Of a stretch of 64,000 nt of DNA, positions 63,968 through 64,000 are shown piece by piece (position 1 is the stretch's first letter; each line of letters begins with the position of its first letter). Where the stretch lies: NCBI RefSeq assembly GCF_030382115.1, contig NZ_JAUDRJ010000003.1, positions 1,921,719 to 1,985,718 on the forward strand, written 5' to 3'. Below the pieces are notes generated by a model. It was not told where the DNA came from. It was given only the letters and a program-made list of their open reading frames with translations, and made no database searches. This DNA comes from Nostoc sp. GT001. Its GTDB lineage: Bacteria; Cyanobacteriota; Cyanobacteriia; Cyanobacteriales; Nostocaceae. The position numbers were made by a program, and so were the translations under genes.

Positions 63968-64000
63968 ATATCTCCTAGATGTCTAAAAACAGGGTCAAGT

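Overview
The window looks like chromosome of a filamentous, heterocyst-type cyanobacterium of the Nostoc group. The evidence is the very frequent GCGATCGC (HIP1) octamers, the heptameric tandem repeats (AATGACT/GTCATTT/ATGAGTA), the many palindromic intergenic repeats, and a gene set typical of Nostoc: multi-GAF/PAS signalling proteins, ClpC, DUF3288, TIGR04376, an SLH-porin and a fructose/glucose uptake cluster. No tRNA, rRNA or CRISPR array was recognised.

Layout. 0-5.4 kb: a CheA/PilL-like protein with degraded kinase motifs, a small secreted protein, a YiiM-type MOSC protein and a protein joining a PD-(D/E)XK-like nuclease domain to TPRs. 5.6-8.9 kb: a low-GC accessory stretch with a decayed ISAs1 element, two unknown genes and a stand-alone IS1595-type zinc-ribbon/HTH protein. 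That gene is coupled to its downstream partner and has a perfect 40-bp palindrome over its start codon. 9-12.6 kb: SH3-repeat protein, UbiD decarboxylase and a Tat-exported beta carbonic anhydrase. 13.3-23.3 kb: a large signalling block on the minus strand. It holds a zinc-ribbon protein, a 1238-residue GAF/PAS diguanylate cyclase, two single-domain response regulators, a GAF/PAS histidine kinase and a winged-helix/Hpt/REC/REC regulator. Two GAF domains carry cysteine pairs spaced as in dual-cysteine cyanobacteriochromes. The kinase and the regulator are broken by three single-base frameshifts. 24-30 kb: two insertion sequences, one frameshifted and one intact, both with terminal repeats and target duplications. 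Between and after them lie an RluA-type pseudouridine synthase and an IscB N-terminal relic. 30.2-34.8 kb: a plus-strand cluster of cupin, class II aldolase, SsuA-like lipoprotein, nitroreductase and SDR. 35.3-44 kb: NDH-2, RecJ, cupin, DM13 lipoprotein, GAF protein, SNase-like protein and threonine aldolase. 44.5-55 kb: MlaF/MlaD-type lipid-transport genes, a stress-type glycine-zipper protein, DUF3288, ClpC with a clear terminator, DUF3131 and TIGR04376. 55.5-64 kb: a minus-strand sugar-uptake cluster read frtA-frtB-frtC-glcP-Gfo/Idh-porin.

How they work together. The sugar cluster supplies an outer-membrane pore, a periplasmic binding protein, an ABC importer and an MFS permease, and so points to photoheterotrophic or symbiotic capacity. 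The signalling block would link light or redox sensing to c-di-GMP output and phosphorelay, but its kinase arm appears damaged.

Repeats are the other main theme. There are three ~240-bp hairpin-rich elements (34863-35102, 39441-39682, 55131-55370), several smaller dispersed families, and four places where repeat-like DNA sits in frame inside otherwise intact genes (128-2314, the pseudouridine synthase, and twice in recJ).
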